Below are positions 55,493 to 64,000 of a stretch of 64,000 bases of DNA, in pieces (position 1 is the stretch's first letter; each line of letters starts with the position of its first letter). The notes under the pieces were generated by a model that saw only the letters and a list, made by a program, of their open reading frames with translations, was not told where the DNA came from and did not search any database. The stretch spans positions 310,001-374,000 of the forward strand of contig NZ_JONN01000002.1 of NCBI RefSeq assembly GCF_000711715.1, given 5' to 3'. The stretch is from Sphingomonas astaxanthinifaciens DSM 22298 (GTDB lineage: Bacteria > Pseudomonadota > Alphaproteobacteria > Sphingomonadales > Sphingomonadaceae). A program made the translations under genes and the position numbers.

Positions 55493-56586
55493 TGGCCGGG
55501 CCGCCCGTCCGGCGGCTCGTGGTCAAGCTCGGCTCGGCGCTGGTGACGGGCGGGGAGGGGTTTCCCGAGCGCCTCGCCGCCGATGTCGCCGCGCTGCGCG
55601 CGCAAGGGACCGAGGTGATCCTCGTCAGTTCGGGGGCGGTGGCGCTCGGCCGCGATCTCCTCGGGCTGCCGAAGTCGCCCCGGCTCGACCAGAAACAGGC
55701 CGCCGCCGCCGCCGGCCAGCCGCTCCTGATGCAGGCGTGGGGCCAAGCCTTCGCGCCCGTCGGCCTCGTCACCGCGCAGCTCCTGCTCACCGCCAACGAC
55801 ACGGAGGACCGCCGCGCCTACCTCAACGCTCGCGGCACGCTCGCAGCGCTGCTGGCCGCGGGCGCTGTGCCGATCATCAACGAGAATGACAGCACCGCCA
55901 CTGCCGAGCTCCGGGTCGGCGACAATGACCGGCTCTCGGCGCGCGTCGCGCAGCTTGCCGGGGCCGACACGCTCGTCCTCTTGAGCGACATCGACGGCCT
56001 CTACACCGCCGACCCGCGCCGCGACCCCGCCGCCGAGCATCTGCCGCATGTCGCCGAGCTCACCCCCGATATCCTCGCGCTGGCCGGCGACACGGACGCC
56101 GCCGGTCCCGGCACCGGGGGCATGCGGACCAAGCTCGAGGCCGCGCAGATCGCCGCCGCGGCGGGCTGCGTGACATTGATCGGAAGCGGGGCGGGGGAGC
56201 GCCCGCTCGCTCGCCTGATCGCCGGCGACGCGCGCCACACGGCCATTGCCGCCCACGGCAGCCCGGCGAGCGCCTACAAGGCGTGGATCGCGGGAACGCT
56301 CAAGCCCGTGGGAAGCCTCCGGATCGACGCCGGCGCCGCTGCCGCGCTGGCCCGCGGCAGCAGCCTGCTTCCCGCCGGGGTGACGGCGGTCGAGGGCCGC
56401 TTCGGGCGCGGCGACTGCCTCGTCGTGCTATCACCAGACGGCCGCGAACTTGCTCGCGGCCTTGCCCGCTACGACGCCGACGAGGCGGTGCGGCTGGTGG
56501 GCAAGCGGGGCAGCGCCATTGCCGAGATCCTCGGCTATTCGCGCGGGGATGCACTGATCCACCGCGATGATATGGTGCTCCGATGA
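55492..56586 (+). CDS. proB: Glutamate 5-kinase
   Basis: ProB phosphorylates glutamate in the first step of proline synthesis and is the site of proline feedback. The 364-residue product has the amino-acid-kinase fold (LVVKLGSALVTGGEG, VILVSSGAVALGRD, PIINENDSTA, DTDAAGPGTGGMRTKL) and a C-terminal PUA domain (about 270-350). It overlaps proA by four bases (ATGA). Confidence 0.96.
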   Translation: MAGPPVRRLVVKLGSALVTGGEGFPERLAADVAALRAQGTEVILVSSGAVALGRDLLGLPKSPRLDQKQAAAAAGQPLLMQAWGQAFAPVGLVTAQLLLTANDTEDRRAYLNARGTLAALLAAGAVPIINENDSTATAELRVGDNDRLSARVAQLAGADTLVLLSDIDGLYTADPRRDPAAEHLPHVAELTPDILALAGDTDAAGPGTGGMRTKLEAAQIAAAAGCVTLIGSGAGERPLARLIAGDARHTAIAAHGSPASAYKAWIAGTLKPVGSLRIDAGAAAALARGSSLLPAGVTAVEGRFGRGDCLVVLSPDGRELARGLARYDADEAVRLVGKRGSAIAEILGYSRGDALIHRDDMVLR

Positions 56587-57812
56587 GCCTCGAAGAGCAG
56601 ATGATCGCGCTCGGCCGTGACGCCCGCGCCGGTGCCGAGGCGCTCCGCCGGGCGGACGCGGCGCAGCGCAGCGCCGCGATCCGCGCCATGGCGGTCCGGC
56701 TGCGCGAACACGCGCCGCAGGTCCTCGCTGCCAATGCCGCCGACCTCGCCGCCGCGACCCGCCACCATGACCGGCTGATGCTCGACTCCGCCCGGTTCGA
56801 GGCCATTGCGACGGCGCTCGAGGACGTGGCCGCCTTGCCCGATCCGGTCGGGGCCGAACTGGCGCGGTGGAAGCGTCCCAACGGCCTCGACATTGCCCGC
56901 GTCCGGACCCCGATCGGGGTCATCGGCATGATCTACGAGGCGCGGCCCAACGTCACCGCCGACGCCGCCGCCATCTGCGTCCGCTCAGGCAATGCGGTGA
57001 TCCTCCGACCCGGCTCGGACTGCTTCGCCACCAGCCAGGCGATCCACGGGGCGCTGGCGCAGGGACTGGAGGACGCCGGCCTGCCCGCTTCGGCGGTCCA
57101 GATCGTGCCGACGACCGACCGGGCGGCGGTGGGCGCGCTGCTGGAGGGCCTTGGGGGAAATCTCGACCTCGTCATCCCGCGTGGGGGGAAAAGCCTCGTC
57201 GAGCGGGTTCAGGCCGAGGCGCGGGTGCCCGTGCTGGGTCATCTCGAAGGCGTCTGCCACACTTACGTCCACGAAGCGGCGGATGCGGCCAAGGCGGCGG
57301 CGATCGTCGCCAACGCCAAGCTCCGCCGCGTCTCGGTCTGCGGCGCGACCGAGACCCTGCTGATCGACCGCGCGGCATTGCCGATGCTCCCGGCCATCGC
57401 CGAGGCGCTTCGCGGCTGCGAGCTTCGCGGCGACGCCGAGGCCGCCGCCATCGTCCCCATGCTCCCCGCGCACGAGGCCGACTGGGGGACCGAATATCTC
57501 GCACCCGTCCTCAGCATCCGCACCGTCAGCGACTGGCGGCAAGCGGCCGCCCACATCGCCCGCTACGGCACCGGCCACACCGAGGCGATCATCACCGAGG
57601 ACGCCGACGTCGCCGAGTCCTTCCTCGGCCAGGTCGACAGTGCGATCGTGCTGTGGAACGCCTCGACCCAGTTCGCCGACGGGGGCGAATTCGGTTTCGG
57701 AGCCGAGATCGGGATCGCCACGGGCAAGCTCCACGCCCGCGGGCCGGTCGGGCCCGACCAGCTCACCAGCTTCAAATATGTCGTCCGGGGAAGCGGCCAG
57801 ACCCGGTCCTGA
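56583..57812 (+). CDS. proA: Gamma-glutamyl phosphate reductase
   Basis: ProA reduces gamma-glutamyl phosphate to glutamate semialdehyde, the second step in proline synthesis. The 409-residue product has the NADP-binding motif GNAVILRPGSD and the catalytic Cys near residue 225 (EGVCHTYVH). It ends with GFGAEIGIATGKLHARGPVG, typical of the family. It is the last gene of the glycosyltransferase-proB-proA run. Confidence 0.96.
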   Translation: MSLEEQMIALGRDARAGAEALRRADAAQRSAAIRAMAVRLREHAPQVLAANAADLAAATRHHDRLMLDSARFEAIATALEDVAALPDPVGAELARWKRPNGLDIARVRTPIGVIGMIYEARPNVTADAAAICVRSGNAVILRPGSDCFATSQAIHGALAQGLEDAGLPASAVQIVPTTDRAAVGALLEGLGGNLDLVIPRGGKSLVERVQAEARVPVLGHLEGVCHTYVHEAADAAKAAAIVANAKLRRVSVCGATETLLIDRAALPMLPAIAEALRGCELRGDAEAAAIVPMLPAHEADWGTEYLAPVLSIRTVSDWRQAAAHIARYGTGHTEAIITEDADVAESFLGQVDSAIVLWNASTQFADGGEFGFGAEIGIATGKLHARGPVGPDQLTSFKYVVRGSGQTRS

Positions 57813-57935
57813 CTGTAACGGCAAAGCAACAATCGCTCACGTCGCAAATACCACAGCAAGAAATCGCTGTTCCAAACCCAAATATGAGCGCACCTTTTCG
57901 GTCGCGGAAAACCGCGATTAAACAGGGGGTGTTCA

Positions 57936-60830
57936 ATGAGTCGACAATCGATGCGCTGGCACAACAGCTGTGCCGCTTTCGTCCTCGCCAGCGCGCTGGC
58001 CGCGCCGGCCTTCGCCCAGACCGCCGAACCGGGAAGCTCGGCGGTTCCGGAAGCGGCGGCACCGGGCGAGGAAATCGTCGTCACCGGATCGCGCATCCGC
58101 CGCGATCCGCTCGCGCAGGAAGCGCCGGTCGTGGTCCTCGACCAGGATTCGCTCGCCAAGACCGGTCTCGCCGCGGTCGCCGACGTCCTCCAGCGGCTGC
58201 CCAGCGCCAGCGGCGGGCTCAACACCAAGGTCAATGCCAGCGGCAATCTCGGCAACCCGCCCGACGGCGGCGGTGTCGGCGCCGGCTCGGCGACCATCGA
58301 CCTCAGGTATCTCGGCGCCAACCGCACCCTCGTGCTGGTCGACGGCCTGCGCTTCGTCAACGGCACCAGCGCCAGCGGTATCCCGGGCTCGGTCGACCTC
58401 AATTCCATCCCGACCAACATGATCGAGCGGATCGAAGTGCTGCAGGCCGGCGCCTCGCCGCTCTACGGCTCGGACGCGATCGCGGGCGTGGTCAACGTCA
58501 TCACCGTCCAGCGCCAGAAGGGGCTGCGCGCCTCGGCGCAATATGGCGAATATCGCCAGGGCGACGGCGAGACCCAGGACTATCAGGCGAGCTACGGCTT
58601 CCAGTTCCCCGCGACCAGCATCGTGGTCGGCGGCTTCTACAGCAAGCAGAAGCCGGTCTTCTCGCGCGACCGCGACATTTCGCAATTCCCCAATCCGGGG
58701 CAGACCACCTGCGCCATTCCGGGCAGCGGGTGCTCGAGCGCGGCGGTCAACGGGCGCTTCCTGACCTTCAACGGAAGCCAGACTATCTCCAACCCGCCCG
58801 ACAGCACGCCGACGCTTGGTGAGCTGCGCGCCTTCACCAACGCCGACCGCTTCAACTTCGCGCAATATCAGTACATCCTGACCCCGAACGAGCGTTACGG
58901 CGGCTGGTTCAGCACCAAGACCGAGCTCAACGACACGATCAACCTGCGCCTGCGCGGCAGCTACAACCGCCGCAATTCGAACAATCGCGCGGCGTTCGAG
59001 CCCCTGTTCATCGGTCCCGACGCGGGCAATGGCGCGGGCAGCCTGTTCGACACGCTCTCGATCGACGTCACCAATCCGTTCAACCCGTTCGGCGTGACGC
59101 TGCAGTCGGGCCTCAATCCCGACGGGACCTCGAACGGCCTGACGCCCAACTACAGCTTCGTCGCCCGTCGCCTGGTCGAGGCCGGTCAGCGCGACTTCAC
59201 GCAGAAGGTGAACACCTATTCGGGCGCGGCGACGCTGGACGGCAAGTTCAACGTCGGCGGCCACGACTGGTATTGGGACGTGAACGCGCTGTTCGGGATC
59301 AACGAGGCGAACCAGCGCTTCACCGGCAACGTCCGCGCCGACCGCGTCGCCGTGGCGCTGGGCCCGGTCGCGGCCTGCAACGCGACGCCGGGCTGCGTGC
59401 CGCTGAACCTGTTCGGCGGGGCGGGCTCGATCACCCCGGCGATGCTCGACTACATCGCCTTCACCGAGCACGACAGCAGCAACCAGAAGCTGTGGGACTA
59501 TACCGCCAACCTCAGCGGCGACATCACCGACCTGCCGGCGGGCCCGCTCGCCTTCGCGGTCGGTGTCGAGCATCGCTACCAGAGCGCGCGCTTCACGCCC
59601 GACCCGATCGTCTCGGCGGGCCTTGGCGCCGACATTCCGGCCCAGCCGGCGGCGGGCAAGTATAATGTCGACGAAATCTACGGCGAAGTGAGGGTCCCGA
59701 TCCTCAAGGAACAGCCGATGGCCTATTCGCTCGAGGCCAACGCGGCGATCCGCCACTCGAACTATTCGACCAGCGGAAGCAAGACCACCTACACGGTCAG
59801 CGGGCTCTACAAGCCGGTTCACGACATCCTCATCCGGGGTGCCTATTCGACCGGCTTCCGCGCGCCGACGCTGGGCGAGCTCTATGGTGGACGGTCGCGC
59901 TACGACCTTCCGGTGGCCGATCCCTGCTCGAACCAGACCGGCAATCCGTGGCAGACCAGCCCGACCGCGCAGGCCAACTGCATCGCCGACGGGGTTCCCG
60001 CCGACGGCAGCTATGCCGAGGATCCGGGCCAGCTGCCGGTGATCACGCAGGGCAATCGCAACCTCAAGCCCGAGACGTCGAAGAGCATCAACCTCGGCGC
60101 GGTCTATGCCCATCGCTTCGGCGGGCACAGCATCAGCATCGAGGGCGACTGGCACGACATCAAGGTCAAGAACGCGATCGCCGCGCTCGATCCCAGCCTG
60201 ACGCTCAACAATTGCGCGCTATCCGCGGTCAACTGCGATCTCGTCGTGCGCACCGCCAACGGCTTCGTCAACGAGATCGACGGCACGCTGCAGAACCTGG
60301 CGAGCATCAAGACCCGCTCGTTCGACCTCACCGCCAGCTACCGCTCACCCGAGAGCGGGTGGGGCCGGATCGGGCTCACCAGCAACGCCTCGTGGCTGCT
60401 GAAATACAAGGTGACCCAGAACAACGGCAGCCTCGGCAACCTCACGATCAACCGCCGCGGCACCGAGCGGGGCAGCCCCGACCAGGCCTACCCCAAGTTC
60501 AAGTGGAACGGCACGGCCGACTGGAGCCTCGGCGGGTTGGGCGCCTCGGTCACCGGGCGCTACATCCACAGCGTGGTCGAGAGCAGCCTGACGCCCTTGT
60601 TCAACACCACCGCGACCTCGAACAAGCTCGGCAGCCGCTTCTACGTCGACGCACAGGTCAATTGGACCCCGCCGATCATGGACAAGCGTCTGATGCTGAC
60701 GGTGGGCGGGAACAACCTGACGGACAAGGATCCGCCGGCCTGCTTCACCTGCAGCATCAACAATTACGATCCGACCACCTACGACGTGCCCGGCCAGTTC
60801 TTCTACGGCCGCATCGCCTACAAGTGGTAA
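57936..60830 (+). CDS. TonB-dependent outer-membrane receptor
   Basis: This 964-residue receptor has a signal peptide (ending APAFAQT), a TonB box (EEIVVTGS), the plug segment (ATIDLRYLGANRTLVLVDG ... ERIEVLQAGASPLYGSDA) and a barrel ending in KW. Extracellular Cys pairs occur (CAIPGSGC, CNATPGC, CFTCS). The ligand cannot be read from the sequence. AGGGGG lies eight bases before the ATG. A hairpin follows the stop. Confidence 0.93.
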   Translation: MSRQSMRWHNSCAAFVLASALAAPAFAQTAEPGSSAVPEAAAPGEEIVVTGSRIRRDPLAQEAPVVVLDQDSLAKTGLAAVADVLQRLPSASGGLNTKVNASGNLGNPPDGGGVGAGSATIDLRYLGANRTLVLVDGLRFVNGTSASGIPGSVDLNSIPTNMIERIEVLQAGASPLYGSDAIAGVVNVITVQRQKGLRASAQYGEYRQGDGETQDYQASYGFQFPATSIVVGGFYSKQKPVFSRDRDISQFPNPGQTTCAIPGSGCSSAAVNGRFLTFNGSQTISNPPDSTPTLGELRAFTNADRFNFAQYQYILTPNERYGGWFSTKTELNDTINLRLRGSYNRRNSNNRAAFEPLFIGPDAGNGAGSLFDTLSIDVTNPFNPFGVTLQSGLNPDGTSNGLTPNYSFVARRLVEAGQRDFTQKVNTYSGAATLDGKFNVGGHDWYWDVNALFGINEANQRFTGNVRADRVAVALGPVAACNATPGCVPLNLFGGAGSITPAMLDYIAFTEHDSSNQKLWDYTANLSGDITDLPAGPLAFAVGVEHRYQSARFTPDPIVSAGLGADIPAQPAAGKYNVDEIYGEVRVPILKEQPMAYSLEANAAIRHSNYSTSGSKTTYTVSGLYKPVHDILIRGAYSTGFRAPTLGELYGGRSRYDLPVADPCSNQTGNPWQTSPTAQANCIADGVPADGSYAEDPGQLPVITQGNRNLKPETSKSINLGAVYAHRFGGHSISIEGDWHDIKVKNAIAALDPSLTLNNCALSAVNCDLVVRTANGFVNEIDGTLQNLASIKTRSFDLTASYRSPESGWGRIGLTSNASWLLKYKVTQNNGSLGNLTINRRGTERGSPDQAYPKFKWNGTADWSLGGLGASVTGRYIHSVVESSLTPLFNTTATSNKLGSRFYVDAQVNWTPPIMDKRLMLTVGGNNLTDKDPPACFTCSINNYDPTTYDVPGQFFYGRIAYKW

Positions 60831-60854
60831 GCGGCCCGCAGGGCTGAACGGGGC

Positions 60855-60887
60855 AGGGGCGGCCGGCGGATGCGTCGGTCGCCCCTT
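60855..60887 (+). terminator. Hairpin after the second TonB receptor
   Basis: AGGGGCG (60855-60861) pairs with CGCCCCT (60880-60886). It lacks a long U-run, so termination is likely but not certain. Confidence 0.45.
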
Positions 60888-60966
60888 CCTGTTGCGGGCG
60901 GCTTGAACTTGTCCGGCAACCGCCCGATGTAGTCCGGGAACGCAACGACAGGACAAGTCTTACCCC

Positions 60967-61626
60967 ATGGATCATGCAGATATCGTCAGCGGTCTGGTTC
61001 CGATCGTCATCGAGCAGTCGAACCGCGGCGAACGCAGTTTCGACATCTATTCGCGCCTGCTGCGCGAGCGGATCGTCTTCATCACCGGCCCGATCGAGGA
61101 TCACATGTCCTCGCTGATCGTCGCCCAGCTGCTCTTCCTCGAGTCCGAGAACCCGAAGAAGGACATCTTCATGTACATCAACTCGCCGGGCGGCGTGGTC
61201 ACCAGCGGCCTCGCGATCCACGACACCATGCAGTACATCCGGCCGCGCGTCGGCACTGTCTGCATCGGCCAGGCCGCCTCGATGGGCAGCTTCCTCCTCG
61301 CCGCGGGTGAGCCGGGGATGCGCGTCGCGCTGACCAACAGCCGGATCATGGTCCACCAGCCCTCGGGCGGCGCCCAGGGCATGGCCTCGGACATCGAGAT
61401 CCAGGCGCGCGAGATCCTGCGCATGCGCACCCGCCTCAACTCGCTCTACGCGAAATATACGGGCAAGGACCTCGAGACGATCGAGAAGGCGATGGATCGC
61501 GACAGCTTCCTCGAGGCGGACGAGGCCAAGGCCTTCGGCCTGATCGACGCCGTCTTCGACAAGCGTCCCGACGCGGCCGACCTCGAGCGGCTGGGCATGG
61601 GCTCGGGCGACGGCCAGCCGTCGTAA
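60967..61626 (+). CDS. clpP: ClpP, proteolytic subunit of ClpXP
   Basis: The 219-residue product has the complete triad: Ser105 (GQAASMGS), His130 (MVHQPSGG) and Asp179. It forms the tetradecameric chamber with ClpX. Its own position, between a TonB receptor and a REP palindrome, is unusual because clpX is 54 kb away and tig is 6.5 kb away. An ATG at 60967 is preceded by a modest Shine-Dalgarno (AGGACAAG). Confidence 0.97.
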   Translation: MDHADIVSGLVPIVIEQSNRGERSFDIYSRLLRERIVFITGPIEDHMSSLIVAQLLFLESENPKKDIFMYINSPGGVVTSGLAIHDTMQYIRPRVGTVCIGQAASMGSFLLAAGEPGMRVALTNSRIMVHQPSGGAQGMASDIEIQAREILRMRTRLNSLYAKYTGKDLETIEKAMDRDSFLEADEAKAFGLIDAVFDKRPDAADLERLGMGSGDGQPS

Positions 61627-61634
61627 GCTGATGA

Positions 61635-61654
61635 GCCCCGGCGAAAGCCGGGGC
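61635..61654. repeat. Small GC-rich hairpin after clpP
   Basis: GCCCCGG (61635-61641) pairs with CCGGGGC (61648-61654), loop CGAAAG. It precedes the larger REP-like element and may end clpP transcription. Confidence 0.6.
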
Positions 61655-61673
61655 CCACCAATCTGACCTTATT

Positions 61674-61747
61674 CGTCGTCCCCGCGCAGGCGGGGACCTC
61701 GGCCGCCTAGCGCGATGCCTGAGGTCTCCGCTTTCGCGGGGACGACG
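61674..61747. repeat. REP-like palindrome (CGTCGTCCCCG family, copy 2) between clpP and gcdH
   Basis: CGTCGTCCCCGCGCAGGCG matches copy 1 at 40776-40851 and its inverse ends GCTTTCGCGGGGACGACG. It fills the gap of convergent genes, as copy 1 does. Confidence 0.75.
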
Positions 61748-61759
61748 TGTTTGTGGGAC

Positions 61760-62977
<1,218 letters not shown>

Positions 62978-62997
62978 GGAACGCCCTTTATCGCCCC

Positions 62998-64000
62998 TCA
63001 ACTTTTCGCGCCACCCCCGCCGAAGCTCTGCTTCAAGGTCAGCCCGAACGAGACGTGGCGATTGCGGATCCGCCGCTCGCGGAAAGCGGGATTTTCCACC
63101 GAGCGATTGGGAAGGAAGAACAACCGCTCGCGCCCCCCCGCGGTGTCGAAGGCATTGTCGATGTCGAGCGTGAGCGAAGTCCGCGCCGAGGGCCGCCATT
63201 CGACGAAAGCCGTGCCATAGGGCTTGTCGTTGAAATTGCGGTCGGTCTCGTCGGCGCGATAGAAATAGAAGCTGTCGCGGTCGTTGACGCTCACCCCATA
63301 GGACCAGGGCCCGACATCGCGGCGCAGCTCCATGCCGACCTCCCACTCAGGCCAATAATCGCTCCACCGCCGGACCCGGCCCGAAATGGGGTCGTGGACC
63401 CGGGTCTTCTGGACCTGGCCGTTCAGTTTCACCCGCACGCCCTTGAGGCCGAGCTTGTCGAGCGGGGTGTCGAGCTGCGCCGAGATGCCGCGGCGCGTGC
63501 CGGTGCCGAGGTTGCCGGGGACCGAGAAGCCATCGGGCGTCAGGATCTGGTCCTGCAGCGCCGACACCCGATCATAGGCCGCCTCGATCCTCAGCTGGCC
63601 GTCGCCGAGAACACTCTTCTCGAGCAGTGCCCGAAATTCCCAGGTCCGCTGCGGGCGAAGGTCGGCATTGCCGGCATTGACCCGGTCGGTGCTGAGTTCG
63701 GCGACGCTGATGAAATCGTAGAAATTCAGCTGCGCCACCGTCCGCCGTGCCGACAGCCGCGCGTGCCAGCCGCCCTTGGGCTGCCAGTCGAGGTTGAGCG
63801 TGGGTTTCCAGAACCGCAGCGTCCGCGACGCCTCGGTGTCGCCGGTGACGGTGAGGTGCGAGAATTCATAGGCGATCCCGCCGTCGATCCGGACGGTCGG
63901 CGAGAGATTGTGCCCGGCGTTGAAGGTCAGCTGGCCGCGCTTCTCCTTGACCACCGCATTGGCGATCGGAAGCGCGACGGGGACGCGGGTCCCGTCCTCC
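62998..64000 (-). CDS. TonB-dependent receptor, C-terminal part (5' end beyond the window)
   Basis: The frame is open to the end of the window, so the signal peptide, plug and N-terminal barrel lie outside. The visible 334 residues are barrel strands ([39 protein letters not shown]) ending [17 protein letters not shown]. The extra Gly/Lys tail after the last strand is odd: receptor barrels usually end in an aromatic residue, here at SF followed by GGGGAKS. Confidence 0.85.
   Translation of the reverse strand, partial: EDGTRVPVALPIANAVVKEKRGQLTFNAGHNLSPTVRIDGGIAYEFSHLTVTGDTEASRTLRFWKPTLNLDWQPKGGWHARLSARRTVAQLNFYDFISVAELSTDRVNAGNADLRPQRTWEFRALLEKSVLGDGQLRIEAAYDRVSALQDQILTPDGFSVPGNLGTGTRRGISAQLDTPLDKLGLKGVRVKLNGQVQKTRVHDPISGRVRRWSDYWPEWEVGMELRRDVGPWSYGVSVNDRDSFYFYRADETDRNFNDKPYGTAFVEWRPSARTSLTLDIDNAFDTAGGRERLFFLPNRSVENPAFRERRIRNRHVSFGLTLKQSFGGGGAKS

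Overview
The window is a GC-rich (roughly two-thirds G+C by eye), densely packed bacterial chromosome segment. The gene set points to an alphaproteobacterium of the order Sphingomonadales (a Sphingomonas-like relative). The signs are many TonB-dependent receptors with IVVTGS boxes, Ala/Lys-rich tails on bS16 and trigger factor, a Tad pilus locus, a compact cheAWYBR cluster, and the style of the palindromic intergenic repeats. This assignment is an inference from gene content; there is no rRNA to confirm it. No prophage, integrase, transposase or CRISPR array was seen.

Layout: (1) 1-5.0 kb: end of a Tad pilus operon (cpaF-tadB-tadC-TPR lipoprotein-TPR protein), meeting a convergent M15 peptidase gene. 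(2) 5.9-12.1 kb: clpX, a DUF3857/transglutaminase protein, then ffh-rpsP-rimM. (3) 12.1-17.3 kb: chemotaxis cluster cheA-cheW-cheY-cheB-cheR, directly after rimM where trmD-rplS would usually be. (4) 17.3-25.5 kb: AmpD-like amidase, ettA, a MAPEG protein, a BLUF blue-light sensor, alaS, a Kef-type antiporter and a DUF2945 gene. (5) 25.5-32.9 kb: a short Trp-rich peptide gene with its own promoter, Shine-Dalgarno and terminator; a CHASE2-GGDEF-EAL protein; pntAB-pntB; an Asp/Glu racemase; a PAP2 membrane protein; a GreA/GreB-like factor. (6) 33.1-41.3 kb: TonB receptor, uvrC-recO-apaG, a GAF-GGDEF cyclase, DUF488 and a host-attachment-family protein. (7) 41.4-52.6 kb: gyrA, yaaA, a periplasmic TPR protein, a soluble chemoreceptor, a MoxR ATPase, an unknown gene, and a lipoprotein-M48 peptidase-lipoprotein operon. 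(8) 52.7-64 kb: tRNA-Leu(UAG), tig, a glycosyltransferase with proB-proA, a TonB receptor, clpP, gcdH and a partial TonB receptor.

How the parts fit: most genes are core housekeeping (translation, protein quality control, DNA repair, proline synthesis). A signalling layer sits on top of them: two-component chemotaxis, c-di-GMP synthesis and breakdown, and blue-light sensing. An envelope layer comprises the TonB receptors, lipoproteins, peptidases and Tad pilus. Several normally compact clusters are split or incomplete: tig, clpP and clpX are scattered, rpsP-rimM lacks trmD-rplS, and pntAB-pntB lacks pntAA. The best candidate for something undescribed is the 20-residue Trp-rich peptide gene at 25.8-25.9 kb. 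The che cluster with a pseudo-receiver CheA, the soluble chemoreceptor and the REP-like palindromes also merit a look.
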